Source: Paenibacillus hunanensis (GTDB taxonomy: Bacteria; Bacillota; Bacilli; Paenibacillales; Paenibacillaceae). Taken from it: DNA of 64,000 nucleotides. Positions within the stretch are counted from its first letter, which is position 1. The number at the start of each line of letters is the position of its first letter. The notes under the pieces are model-generated. The model saw nothing but the letters and a program-made list of their open reading frames with translations, was not told the origin of the DNA and ran no database searches. This document shows positions 28,449 through 37,208 of this stretch, piece by piece. Where the stretch lies: assembly GCF_014645615.1 (NCBI RefSeq), contig NZ_BMMB01000002.1, positions 310,001 to 374,000 on the forward strand, given 5' to 3'. A program made the translations under genes and the position numbers.

Positions 28449-28484
28449 AAAAGGTAGACCTTCATTAAGAGGTCTACCTTTTGA
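28449..28484 (+). terminator. Terminator after cobA
   Basis: AAAAGGTAGACC (28449-28460) pairs perfectly with GGTCTACCTTTT (28471-28482), 10-base loop. Confidence 0.87.
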
Positions 28485-28652
28485 TTTATAGCTATAATGA
28501 GTTGTATAGTAATAAGCTATTCCAAATGAATGACTGCAATACTGTGATATCTGCCTCTCTGCTGTAAAGTCTATTGGCTGAGTCATACGTATAAATAGTA
28601 ATGGAGGACAGATATTATTTTATACGATACCTCTGATTAAGGAGTTGAATCT

Positions 28653-29048
28653 ATGACTATTTTACAGGATAAGATATAGCCGAATACATATGTGGAATGC
28701 AGAATAATAGATCATCGCGTAGACGAGCTGGAAGGCAGCCAGCTTTTTTTTCGATATGTTCATCTAGAAAAAGTCATTCATGAACTCCACTTCGGCTGGA
28801 CGAACCGAACTGTTCACGCCTGTATACATATGCTTCAGCATTTCCCGCTTCCACAATACGAAGGCTACTTCTCTCATTTTGAAAAGCATCTTGAGATCAA
28901 ATGGAACAATGACGAAGCCAATGATAGCTACATCCTACAGTTTATAGATCAGGACACAATCATGACTATTCAAGCAAAAAAAGAACAATTGATCACTTTC
29001 GGACATCAGCTAGAGAAGGAGTGGCATCAATCTCCTGTGGTGGAATGA
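28653..29048 (+). pseudogene. Unrecognised gene interrupted by an amber codon at codon 9
   Basis: AAGGAG (28640-28645) is well placed before ATG 28653, which reads MTILQDKI and then TAG at 28677-28679. The same frame continues without further stop to 29048 (PNTYVECRIIDHRVDELEGS...), 122 more codons of a plausible polar protein with sequences such as SYILQFIDQDTIMTIQAKK. The only start after the stop is a GTG at 28692 without a ribosome site. So the gene is broken, or translated by read-through or weak re-initiation. The protein family is not recognised. Confidence 0.6.
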
Positions 29049-29126
29049 TCCTATGTTCTAAGAGTGATCTTGCGATCCAATCGACTATTTGGGAACAATG
29101 CCAATCCGTCCTTCATCCTAAAATAC

Positions 29127-29194
29127 AAAAAAGCACCTTCAACAGCCGCTCCATTTTAAAATCAAAATAGAGTTCCCAGCTGTTAAAGATGCTT
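29127..29194 (-). terminator. Terminator of the nucleoside hydrolase gene
   Basis: On the minus strand AAGCATCTTTAACAGC pairs, allowing G-T, with GCTGTTGAAGGTGCTT and runs into TTTTTGTATTTT. Confidence 0.72.
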
Positions 29195-29336
29195 CTACCT
29201 CATTTAAATATACCTTTATATCGGTTAAAGATACTTTTGTCGATTACATACACTTCGATACAATAACCTATTACATAATCTACACTGCGTCTACGCTACG
29301 ATATCAATTGCTACCACGCGCTTAACCGAGCGTCAC

Positions 29337-30296
29337 TTAGTACCGCGCAGGTGCCGCCTTTTTCGCCAGCTCAATCATATAATCTGCAAAAGCTTCTGGG
29401 TCGGTATCATACACCAGATTCACCGGACGACCATCTGCCTGCTCGACTGTTCTGCCCTGAGACTTGCCGTCTGGGATTACAACGCAGTTAATCGTCTTTT
29501 TGCTCACCAGCTCCGGCTTACCGATCGACAGCGTCGTTAGCACATCCCAGAAATAATAGGTCGAGTTGTTCTCCATATGCACGAGCGGTGGACAGCAAGC
29601 GTAGCAGTTACCGAGGAAATCTACACCTTCATAACGGCGCTCGGTTGCCCAGCGTTTACGGATTTTCAGATCCAGCGGTACTTTGATTGTGCTTTCAAGA
29701 GCAACCAGGTCAATCTCGATGCCGCTTTGCCATACGCGATATGCCGCTTCCGGATCCCAGAACACATTCCATTCGGCTGTGCCGTCATGCTCTGGCTCGT
29801 CCACATTACCGCGTTCGAAGCCTCCGCCCATCCAGACGAGCTTTTCGATCTTCTCTTCAATCTCTGGCGCTTCATCTAATGCACGGGCAAGGTCTGTCAA
29901 TGGCCCGGTAAATAGCAGCGTTGTTTTGCCTTCATTCGCCAGTAGCTGACGAATCATATGACGATGAGCAGGCAGATCGGACAACGGTGCTTCCATCGTA
30001 CCGGATTCATTCAGAATCGGCAGTGCGTCCACATAGAACGTATGCATACGCCATGCTGGCGGGAATGGATTTTTACCACGCGAGTTCGATTTTGCCGTTT
30101 CCGGTGCCTGATTACCATGACCAAAACGGTCGATAATTTTGCGGCTTGCATCCGCACCCGGCTCCAAATAACCGTCTGCTGGAATGACCGAGACACCTGT
30201 AAGCTCCACATTATCCATTTGCAATAGCATAAACAGCGATACCAGATCATCGACACCGGCATCATGATTAAAATATACGGATTTCATCTGTGACAT
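29337..30296 (-). CDS. Inosine/uridine-preferring nucleoside hydrolase family protein
   Basis: Cleaves the N-glycosidic bond of ribonucleosides in purine/pyrimidine salvage; 319 aa, cytoplasmic. The calcium-binding N-terminal motif, usually DxDxxxDD, reads NHDAGVDD here, so the first Asp is Asn; relatives with this change exist, and it may alter substrate. Also visible: LFTGPLTDLARAL and the KLVWMGGGFERGNV block, and the DPEAAYRVW region near the active site. The first ATG after GGGGGA (30296) is taken; a TTG 18 bases upstream overlaps that site. Single gene. Confidence 0.88.
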   Translation of the reverse strand: MSQMKSVYFNHDAGVDDLVSLFMLLQMDNVELTGVSVIPADGYLEPGADASRKIIDRFGHGNQAPETAKSNSRGKNPFPPAWRMHTFYVDALPILNESGTMEAPLSDLPAHRHMIRQLLANEGKTTLLFTGPLTDLARALDEAPEIEEKIEKLVWMGGGFERGNVDEPEHDGTAEWNVFWDPEAAYRVWQSGIEIDLVALESTIKVPLDLKIRKRWATERRYEGVDFLGNCYACCPPLVHMENNSTYYFWDVLTTLSIGKPELVSKKTINCVVIPDGKSQGRTVEQADGRPVNLVYDTDPEAFADYMIELAKKAAPARY

Positions 30297-30600
30297 ATTG
30301 CTCGATTCCCCCAATATATATGCTTTATCTAACTGTGACTATGATTGATACGGATCATCTACGCAAATAGACACCCTGCTGCATCGATCAGCACAGCCCG
30401 TGCATTTCCATCTTCTATTATGAGGGAATACGAAGCGATGTTCCACAGTCATTTACTGGAAAACGAAATCGCGCGACCTATTATCCGTCTACTTTCCCGA
30501 GATTCTGTTCATCTATAAAGTATCCACTGCCCTGACAATTCAATTCACTTATGCCAATCAGCTACTCTACTCATCCCGTCCATCTATGCACGCATCACGA
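30297..30600. other. Intergenic region between two minus-strand genes
   Basis: 304 bases; I see no gene and no confident promoter or terminator for the lipid kinase gene that ends at 30601. Confidence 0.35.
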
Positions 30601-31497
30601 TTATCCACCTACCTGATCACCGATCAAAAAGGTCAGCTTACCCGGCAACACGCCGAGCTGCGCTGGTGTTTGCAAATAAATCTCTCCATCCGTATCCGCT
30701 GGCATCGGCTGATCTGTCCGAAGCTCCAGACGGGATGTGCGAATGTATTCGATATTGCTATTTTCCGGCTTCCAGTTTTCCGGCGACTTACGACTGAGCA
30801 GCTCACGCAGCAGCGGCAGGCCGGCTTCACGGATAATCAGCACATCGAGCAAGCCGTCCTGTAGCGCTTCCTGTGGAAATGGGAGCGGATTCGTTCCTAG
30901 AAAACGTCCATTTGCCGCATAGATCATGACCGCTTCACCAGACAGTGTTCCTTCATCGTGCTCTAGCTCAAACGTGAATGGCTGCGCTGTGCGTACCGTT
31001 TGCAATGTGCTTAGAAAATAGCCCAGCTTTCCAAATGCACCTTTAATATCCGCATTAATATTTTGCGATGTTTCTGAGATCAGACCAATACCATAGAAGT
31101 TGGTGAAAAAATGTCCGTTGGCTGTCCCGATATCCAGCGTGCGTGTCTGCCGCTCATTCAGCACCTCCGCTGCTCGTGCTAGCTGCTGCGGCATCGCTAG
31201 CGCACGAGAGAAGTCATTACAGGTACCGCCTGGTAGCACCCCAATCACTGGTGGACGCTCCAGATCGGCAAGCCCATTAATACATTCATGCACTGTACCA
31301 TCTCCACCTAAAATATACAGCACATCCACCTGCTCCCCATATTCACGGCAGAGCTTTTTCGCTTCACCTGGCTCGCTTGTACGCCTCACGATCAGCTCCG
31401 GCAGCTCTACCGATAGTACGCCAAGCACTGTGCCAAGCTGTGTCGTATCGACCGATCCAGCATTTCCGTTATAGATAAGCATTCCCTTTTTATACAT
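30601..31497 (-). CDS. Diacylglycerol kinase family lipid kinase
   Basis: Soluble DagK/YegS/BmrU-type kinase that phosphorylates diacylglycerol or a related lipid at the membrane surface. 298 aa. The nucleotide-binding loop LGGDGTVHECINGL (about residues 63-76) and PGGTCNDFSRAL (88-99) are the family signatures; TNFYGIGLISETSQ and the C-terminal PADTDGEIYLQTP (DGE) block complete the fold. GGAGGGG lies just before the ATG. Single gene, next to nucleoside hydrolase on the same strand but 300 bases apart. Confidence 0.92.
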   Translation of the reverse strand: MYKKGMLIYNGNAGSVDTTQLGTVLGVLSVELPELIVRRTSEPGEAKKLCREYGEQVDVLYILGGDGTVHECINGLADLERPPVIGVLPGGTCNDFSRALAMPQQLARAAEVLNERQTRTLDIGTANGHFFTNFYGIGLISETSQNINADIKGAFGKLGYFLSTLQTVRTAQPFTFELEHDEGTLSGEAVMIYAANGRFLGTNPLPFPQEALQDGLLDVLIIREAGLPLLRELLSRKSPENWKPENSNIEYIRTSRLELRTDQPMPADTDGEIYLQTPAQLGVLPGKLTFLIGDQVGG

Positions 31498-32009
31498 CTT
31501 AACCCCTCCGTATATAGCATAGAATGAACCAACTAGCTCTGATGAAAATCAAATTTTTTTGTGATTTTACGATATTAGCGTATATTTCAGTTGCCTTGTT
31601 GCGATATACTATTAATTGCTCGGGAAATTTGGCTTTTTTGCAAAAAATCGAAACAATTTTGATCTTTTCTGGGTTTGCGTGCTGTTTTTATGCTATAATT
31701 TATATAGGTAGATTATCATTATTAATTTAAGATAAAAGTTTGTTGAATAGTTCGATATAGCCGCTTACCGGTTCAGCATGTTCATAGAAAAAGCACGTCG
31801 TCCCACTGATTATCCGGTACGTTTGCTGACTATAATGCTCTTCGTCATACCGGTCCGTACTCCCGCTTTGTTCCTCTGTCACATGGTTGCACGACCATTC
31901 GTAACACGTCTCCATGTCCAATCCGGCAACAGGGAGCCGGAGCTTGATGCAGCGCTTATGGAATTAATCAACAATCCTACCCAAACTATTTTGGAAAAGA
32001 GGATTGTGC
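31498..32009. other. Intergenic region upstream of yitT-type gene
   Basis: 512 bases. AT-rich first half with a TATAAT at 31694-31699 lacking a good -35. A long frame across 31778-32212 overlaps the real gene and is not supported. Confidence 0.4.
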
Positions 32010-32876
32010 ATGCCAAGAAAACACCGAAAAATGAGCTTGAGCCAGTTGCTCGCGAAGTTTATCTTCATCACGACCGGCGCCGTCTTGATGGCGGTCGCAC
32101 TGGAAATCTTTCTAATCCCCAACAGCGTGATCGATGGCGGTATTACCGGTATCTCGATCATCCTGTCCGAGCTAAGCACCATTCAGCTTGGTATCTTCAT
32201 CTTTGTGATTAACGTACCCTTCCTGATTATAGGCTATAAGCAAATCGGGAAAACTTTTGCCATATCGACCCTGTACGGAATCGCCGTCATGTCTTCGATG
32301 ACCGCTTACCTGCACCATGTACCTGCACTAACCGATGATAAAATGCTCGCCAGTATGTTCGGCGGCGTGATTCTCGGCTTCGGGATTGGTCTGGTTATCC
32401 GTTTTGGCGGCTCGCTGGATGGTACAGAGATTGTCGCTATTTTGCTCGCGAAGAAGTTCCATATGCCTGTAGGTCAGATCGTTATGATCATCAACGTGTT
32501 CATCTTTACCGCTGCTGGATTCGTATTCGGCTGGGATTCCGCGATGTTCTCTATTTTCACCTACTATATTGCGGCAAAAGTAATGGACATTGTCGTGGAA
32601 GGTCTGGAGGAATCCAAGTCAGTCACGATCATCTCGCAGGAATACGATGAAATCTCGCAGGCGATCATGGATCGTCTCGGTCGCAGTACGACCTTCATGT
32701 ACGCCAAAGGTGGCTATTCTGGCGAAGATACGCAAATGATCTATTGCGTTGTCAGTCGTCTCGAGCTTGCCAAGCTACGTACGATTGTGAACGATATTGA
32801 CCCAACCGCCTTCCTCGCAGTAGAGCATGTGAGCGAAGTTATCGGCGGTAATTTCGAGAAAAAGAATATTCACTAA
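32010..32876 (+). CDS. YitT family membrane protein (DUF2179)
   Basis: Integral membrane protein of the YitT/YxkD family, function unknown, 288 aa. About six membrane segments fill residues 10-200 (GAVLMAVALEIFLIPN, GGITGISIILSE, GSLDGTEIVAILLAKK), then the C-terminal cytoplasmic DUF2179 domain (VTIISQEYDEISQAIMDRLGRSTTF, IYCVVSRLELAKLR). AGAGGA six bases before the ATG sets the start; a TTG two codons upstream is inside the ribosome site spacing. Single gene with a terminator behind it. Confidence 0.92.
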   Translation: MPRKHRKMSLSQLLAKFIFITTGAVLMAVALEIFLIPNSVIDGGITGISIILSELSTIQLGIFIFVINVPFLIIGYKQIGKTFAISTLYGIAVMSSMTAYLHHVPALTDDKMLASMFGGVILGFGIGLVIRFGGSLDGTEIVAILLAKKFHMPVGQIVMIINVFIFTAAGFVFGWDSAMFSIFTYYIAAKVMDIVVEGLEESKSVTIISQEYDEISQAIMDRLGRSTTFMYAKGGYSGEDTQMIYCVVSRLELAKLRTIVNDIDPTAFLAVEHVSEVIGGNFEKKNIH

Positions 32877-32957
32877 GCCAGCTAAGCAAGGCAGAGTGAG
32901 CTGTATAAGGTATATCTATTACACATAACCCAATAAAGGGTTCATCTGATTCATGAT

Positions 32958-32998
32958 AAAGAAGCTTTTTCTCCTGAGGGGGAAGGGGCTTCTTTTGT
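32958..32998 (+). terminator. Terminator after the yitT-type gene
   Basis: AAAGAAGC (32958-32965) pairs with GCTTCTTT (32988-32995), with further C/G pairs inside, ending in TTTTGTTATT. Confidence 0.7.
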
Positions 32999-33046
32999 TA
33001 TTAGTGTTGGATTGGGTTGGTGGTGTTAGCTGGATTATGCTGGTGG

Positions 33047-33258
33047 GCATACATCACTTCGGGAAGGAATAAGGGGACGGACTCGGGTGGAGCCGCGGGA
33101 ATCTTTTGGAATTGGGTGTAAATGAAGATTCCCGCCCCTCCAGGGAGGTAAGATATTTTGCTTCGCAAAAATCACTTTTCATTGAACCTCGTGTTAGAAA
33201 AGGCACTAACACTATAAGGAGTCCTTTCCCCTTATGCCCTTCCCTCCGTTCTGTGCTG
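33047..33258 (-). repeat. Palindromic intergenic element, long form (copy C)
   Basis: Reverse-oriented copy clearly alike over its whole length to the reverse complement of copy B: arm GGGAAGGAATAAGGGGAC, inner stem GGAGCCGCGGGAATCTT / AAGATTCCCGCCCCTCC, then the module with TTTTGC/GCAAAA and GTGTTAG/CTAACAC hairpins, then the other arm. The similarity to B runs on past the arm (GCTTGCAnCAT), so the true element may be some 15 bases longer. It fills most of the 32877-33395 gap. Confidence 0.87.
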
Positions 33259-33395
33259 CTTGCAGCATACGCTTAACACACAAACCAACAAGCACATTTG
33301 TCAGTTTAGAGATTTTCAAGACTTTTTAAGACTCCATAAAGCCAATAGTATGGCATAATCGGTATGTACATATCATCAACATGGGGGGACATATG

Positions 33396-34139
33396 ATGTC
33401 GAATTTAGATTCCAATTCTTTTTCACGACCGACTCATTTGCGGTTGGCTTTAGATAGCGAGAATATGCGTGCGTTGGCTGAGGGGGATCCGGTATTAGGG
33501 AGGTTGATGGAGCAGATTGGGCCGCTTGAAATTCCGCTTCGTAGTGATCCGTTTATTTCGCTGGTGTCGTCGATTATTTCGCAGCAGTTGTCAGTGAAGG
33601 CGGCAGCTACGATCTGGAAGCGGGTAGTGGAGCTGTGTGGGGAGGATATGAGTCCTGAGACGATCGGGAAGTATACGGATGACGAGCTACGCGCAGTTGG
33701 CGTATCGATGTTCAAAATTCGCTATATTCGCGATCTATGTCATCATGTACAGGCGGGGCTATTACCGTTAGATCGTTTGGATGAGCTATCGGATGAGGAG
33801 GTATTGCGAGCGCTTGTAGCTGTCAAAGGAATTGGACGCTGGACGGCGGAAATGTTTCTGATTTTCAGCCTGGGACGCACGGGCATTTTATCCCATGGCG
33901 ATGCAGGCTTGCAGCGCGCCGCATGCTGGCTGCATCAGATGGAAGAACGTGAGGACGGCAAATATACACAGCAACACGAGTTGAACTGGAGCGCCTATCC
34001 AACTGCTGCATCGATCTATCTATGGGAAGCGATCAATATTGGCTGGGTCGATTCGGGGAAAACGTTTGCTGAATTTTCTAATGATGATCAAGCTACGGAT
34101 ACACCTATATCTACACAGGAACCAGATGAGCCGCAATGA
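33396..34139 (+). CDS. alkA: DNA-3-methyladenine glycosylase II
   Basis: Base-excision repair glycosylase removing alkylated purines; 247 aa, helix-hairpin-helix superfamily. The HhH-GPD signature is AVKGIGRWTAEMFLIFSLGR, followed by the catalytic aspartate in SHGDAGLQRA. SIISQQLSVKAA matches the conserved substrate-pocket helix. The start is ambiguous: ATG at 33381, 33393 or 33396; the G6 run at 33383-33388 best serves 33396. No ada or other repair gene is adjacent. A little longer C-terminus (DTPISTQEPDEPQ) looks disordered. Confidence 0.9.
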   Translation: MSNLDSNSFSRPTHLRLALDSENMRALAEGDPVLGRLMEQIGPLEIPLRSDPFISLVSSIISQQLSVKAAATIWKRVVELCGEDMSPETIGKYTDDELRAVGVSMFKIRYIRDLCHHVQAGLLPLDRLDELSDEEVLRALVAVKGIGRWTAEMFLIFSLGRTGILSHGDAGLQRAACWLHQMEEREDGKYTQQHELNWSAYPTAASIYLWEAINIGWVDSGKTFAEFSNDDQATDTPISTQEPDEPQ

Positions 34140-34202
34140 CGAATTGTATGGAATACGTATAAGCTTCGATCCCAATCACTTCATAAGGTGCCACCTACGC
34201 AT

Positions 34203-34231
34203 AACGAGGTAAACCAACGATTTACCTCGTT
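34203..34231. terminator. Hairpin at the end of two convergent genes
   Basis: AACGAGGTAAA pairs perfectly with TTTACCTCGTT around a 7-base loop and overlaps the last codons of the minus-strand gene. No strong T run, so efficiency is uncertain. Confidence 0.45.
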
Positions 34232-34635
34232 AAATAATCCAGTGGTAAAGGAGAATATACCAGCGTCTCTCCGTCCTCTTCCAGTTTTAAAATAATCACA
34301 ATATCCGCTCCACCACTCACATCTCCACGCGGCAAAGCCATAATCATCGGCGGACAACGCAGCAGCACAGAATTACTACTTTCTATCCCTGCATCTGCAA
34401 GCGCTAGAGCAAGCAGTCCATCGATCTCTCTATACAATACATCCAGCTCACCAATGATATGCTTATACCGCTCTTCGAAGCGATCATATTTACGCTTCAG
34501 CTTCTCCTTATACTCCTCCACCTCATCAAAACACAATTCCCAATCCAACGGATACAGCGAATGCCCTAACGAATATACATATATCCTCCGCTGTCCGTAT
34601 GCAATCGTGCTGCTGGATGGCTCTTGTTCGTTCAT
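34222..34635 (-). CDS. Hypothetical protein with coiled-coil middle
   Basis: Unrecognised 137-aa protein. The middle (FDEVEEYKEKLKRKYDRFEE and onward) is strongly helical and charged and probably a coiled coil; the C-terminal part (GGADIVIILKLEEDGETLVYSPLPLDYL) looks like beta strands. No signal peptide or membrane segment. AAGGAG precedes the ATG at 34635. Its 3' end overlaps a hairpin. It is alone, convergent with alkA. No function is proposed. Confidence 0.72.
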   Translation of the reverse strand: MNEQEPSSSTIAYGQRRIYVYSLGHSLYPLDWELCFDEVEEYKEKLKRKYDRFEERYKHIIGELDVLYREIDGLLALALADAGIESSNSVLLRCPPMIMALPRGDVSGGADIVIILKLEEDGETLVYSPLPLDYLTR

Positions 34636-34717
34636 GGTTTGGCGCTCCTTTTTGCTTTAAATTTAAATGCTTTGCTAGATTTGGATGATATGGTGACAAT
34701 GCAGCATCCGCTCCAGA

Positions 34718-34819
34718 CAGAGAACATGCCAACGACCTCCAGTTAAGCCGGGATACTTTGAATGGGGGAAAAGATGGCGTATCCCGGCTTAAAGGTCGGT
34801 CTTTTGGCATCGTTCTCTG
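34718..34819. repeat. Extended imperfect palindrome of about 100 bases
   Basis: CAGAGAAC, TGCCAA, GACC and TTAAGCCGGGATAC on the left pair, in order and with small bulges, with GTATCCCGGCTTAA, GGTC, TTGGCA and GTTCTCTG on the right. The innermost 14 bp are perfect. It lies upstream of the 34635 gene start and is unlike the repeated palindromic family in sequence. Confidence 0.72.
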
Positions 34820-35034
34820 CCTTCCGCTCCTTGCTTATTTGAGCATATGTGCTAGACACGTATCATCTAATTCATATGCATTGAGCTTATATATACTGAA
34901 TAGCTCGAAATATTCTCAATGAGTGCCGCGTCAGCTAATAAATGTAATAGCACCTCATAGAGCTCAATTACTACATCCTTACAAAAGAACATTATATTTC
35001 AATTAATATTGCATAAATATATTTAGTAGGCAAG

Positions 35035-35172
35035 CCGCACATAACGAAGGCAAGGAAATAAGGGGAAAGGACGATTTTGGAGGGGCGGGAATCTTCATTC
35101 CTTCCTATTCCAAAAGATTCCCGCGGCTCCACCTGAGTCCGTCCCCTTATTCCTTGCCGTAGTGATTGTTGC
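35035..35172 (+). repeat. Palindromic intergenic element, short form (copy D)
   Basis: Arms GGCAAGGAAATAAGGGG and CCCCTTATTCCTTGCC; inner stem GGAGGGGCGGGAATCTT / AAGATTCCCGCGGCTCC with two mismatches. Same sequence class as B and C but without the internal two-hairpin module. Located between a gene start at 34635 and the end of the ABC exporter operon at 35316. Confidence 0.85.
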
Positions 35173-35315
35173 ACAACATCAATATGTGATAGACCTGCTC
35201 ACTAACAAAGTTAACCCAAACAACTATAATGCCTTCCATAGCCTAGCACTTTTTCAAATCGAACTTTCTCACTGAAATTTTCATCTTACTATAGCATTGC
35301 ATAGCACCGCTCTGC

Positions 35316-37208
35316 TCACCCAGCCGCTTCATCAGCAAACTGACTATTATACAAATCAGCATAAAAACCATTCTGCTCTAGCAGCTGCTCATGCGTTCCC
35401 TGCTCGATCACCTCACCATGATTCATGACTAGAATCAGATCAGCACCACGAATCGTAGACAGGCGGTGAGCAATGACGAAACTCGTGCGGTCGCGCATCA
35501 GTTCATTCATCGCCTGCTGGATCAGCACCTCGGTACGTGTATCGACACTACTGGTCGCTTCGTCCAAAATGAGGATCGACGGGTCAGCGAGAATGGCGCG
35601 AGCGATCGTGAGCAATTGCTTTTGCCCCTGTGAAATGTTAGATGCTTCTTCATTCAGCACCGTATCATAGCCCTCTGGCAATGTGCGGATAAAATGATCC
35701 GCACGTGCCGCTTCCGCAGCCTGCACGATCTGCTCCTCAGTCGCACCCTCGCGTCCATAGGCGATATTATCGCGAATCGTACCGCCAAATAGCCATGTAT
35801 CCTGTAGCACCATCCCGAATAGACTGCGTAGATCGCCTCGTGGCATCTCGGTAATATCGCGTCCATCGATACGAATGACGCCACCGTTTAGCTCATAGAA
35901 GCGCATAAGCAGATTGATCAGCGTTGTTTTCCCTGCTCCCGTTGGGCCGACAATAGCAACGGTTTGCCCGGCATGTACCTCAATGTTCATATCGCCAATA
36001 AGCAGTTGATCTGGCTTATAACCGAATTGGACATGCTCAAAGGTCACATCTCCACGTACACGAGCTGGAGTAGAAGAAGTGCCCTCCTTCGTCATACTCA
36101 CGCCTTCACTCAGCGCAGGGCTCTCTTCTTCCCGTTCATCCAGCACCTCGAATACACGCTCTGCCGAAGCAATTGCTGACTGGATAATATTCGAGATATT
36201 GGCGAGCTGAGTAATCGGCTGTGAGAATTGACGGGCATACTGGATAAATGCCTGAATACCACCGATTCCGATACTGCCGCGTGTGACCATAATTCCGCCG
36301 ACCACACAGATCAGCACATAACCGATATTACTCACAAAGTTCATCAGCGGCATGATCGTTCCTGAAATGAACTGCGCACGCCAGCCCGAGTTATACAGCT
36401 TTTCATTCATCTCATCAAATGTCTGCAATGCCTCTTCTTCACGTCCAAATGCCTTCACAATCTGATGCCCGGTATACATTTCCTCGACATGACCGTTCAG
36501 TTGACCCAGCGCCGCCTGCTGCCCGGCAAAATGCTTTTGTGAGCGGCGTGCCACGAAGATCGTCACGACCAGACTGAGTGGAATCGTCAGCACGGTGATC
36601 AGGGTCAGTAGCGGACTCAGTGTCAGCATCATAACAATTACACCAACAAGTGTTACGGCAGACGTAATCATCTGCGTCAGACTTTGCTGGAGGGTCGTAC
36701 TAATATTGTCCACATCATTTGTGACGCGACTCAGCACCTCACCATGACTGTGGCGATCATAATAGCTAAGTGGTAAACGAGTCAGCTTTTGCTTAATCTC
36801 TCGACGCATCTCGTACACCGTATTTTGCGTGACCGATGCCATCCAATATTGCTGAATATACGAGAAAAGCGCGCTAAATATATACAATCCACCCAATATA
36901 CCAAGCAGCTCAAAAATATAATCAAATCGGATCGCTCGACCACCGCTCACACTGTTAAATAGCTCATCTGTCGCCATACCGAGCACACGCGGTGAAAAGA
37001 TAGAAAATAATGTACTTAGTAATGCCGCGATTAATACGCCAAGCAAGTGTAGCCGATATGGACGCAGATAGCGTACCAATCGTTTCAGCGTAGCCTTAAA
37101 ATTTTTCGGCTTCTCACCGGGTAATCTCATGCCCATGCCTGGAGGGCCACCCATCGGGCCACCGCCGGGAGGACGTCCGGAGGGTCTGCGATTGTTATCG
37201 TTACTCAT
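35316..37208 (-). CDS. ABC exporter half-transporter, catalytically complete subunit
   Basis: Membrane-ATPase fusion of the multidrug-type exporter family, 630 aa: a Gly/Pro-rich cytoplasmic start, six membrane segments (residues 50-345), then the ATPase. Walker A GPTGAGKTT (about 422), Walker B LILDEATSSVD with the catalytic Glu (about 545) and switch histidine IAHRLSTIR are intact, but the signature reads NISQGQKQ instead of LSGGQ. Its partner has the opposite defects, so the two form a heterodimer with one active and one degenerate ATP site, like BmrCD or TM287/288. ATG overlaps the partner's TGA by four bases; GGAGGAG lies before it. Substrate unknown. Confidence 0.93.
   Translation of the reverse strand: MSNDNNRRPSGRPPGGGPMGGPPGMGMRLPGEKPKNFKATLKRLVRYLRPYRLHLLGVLIAALLSTLFSIFSPRVLGMATDELFNSVSGGRAIRFDYIFELLGILGGLYIFSALFSYIQQYWMASVTQNTVYEMRREIKQKLTRLPLSYYDRHSHGEVLSRVTNDVDNISTTLQQSLTQMITSAVTLVGVIVMMLTLSPLLTLITVLTIPLSLVVTIFVARRSQKHFAGQQAALGQLNGHVEEMYTGHQIVKAFGREEEALQTFDEMNEKLYNSGWRAQFISGTIMPLMNFVSNIGYVLICVVGGIMVTRGSIGIGGIQAFIQYARQFSQPITQLANISNIIQSAIASAERVFEVLDEREEESPALSEGVSMTKEGTSSTPARVRGDVTFEHVQFGYKPDQLLIGDMNIEVHAGQTVAIVGPTGAGKTTLINLLMRFYELNGGVIRIDGRDITEMPRGDLRSLFGMVLQDTWLFGGTIRDNIAYGREGATEEQIVQAAEAARADHFIRTLPEGYDTVLNEEASNISQGQKQLLTIARAILADPSILILDEATSSVDTRTEVLIQQAMNELMRDRTSFVIAHRLSTIRGADLILVMNHGEVIEQGTHEQLLEQNGFYADLYNSQFADEAAG

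Noticed and set aside
31778..32212. 144-codon frame upstream of the yitT-type gene
   Set aside because: It overlaps the well-supported yitT start in another frame and has no start signal of its own.
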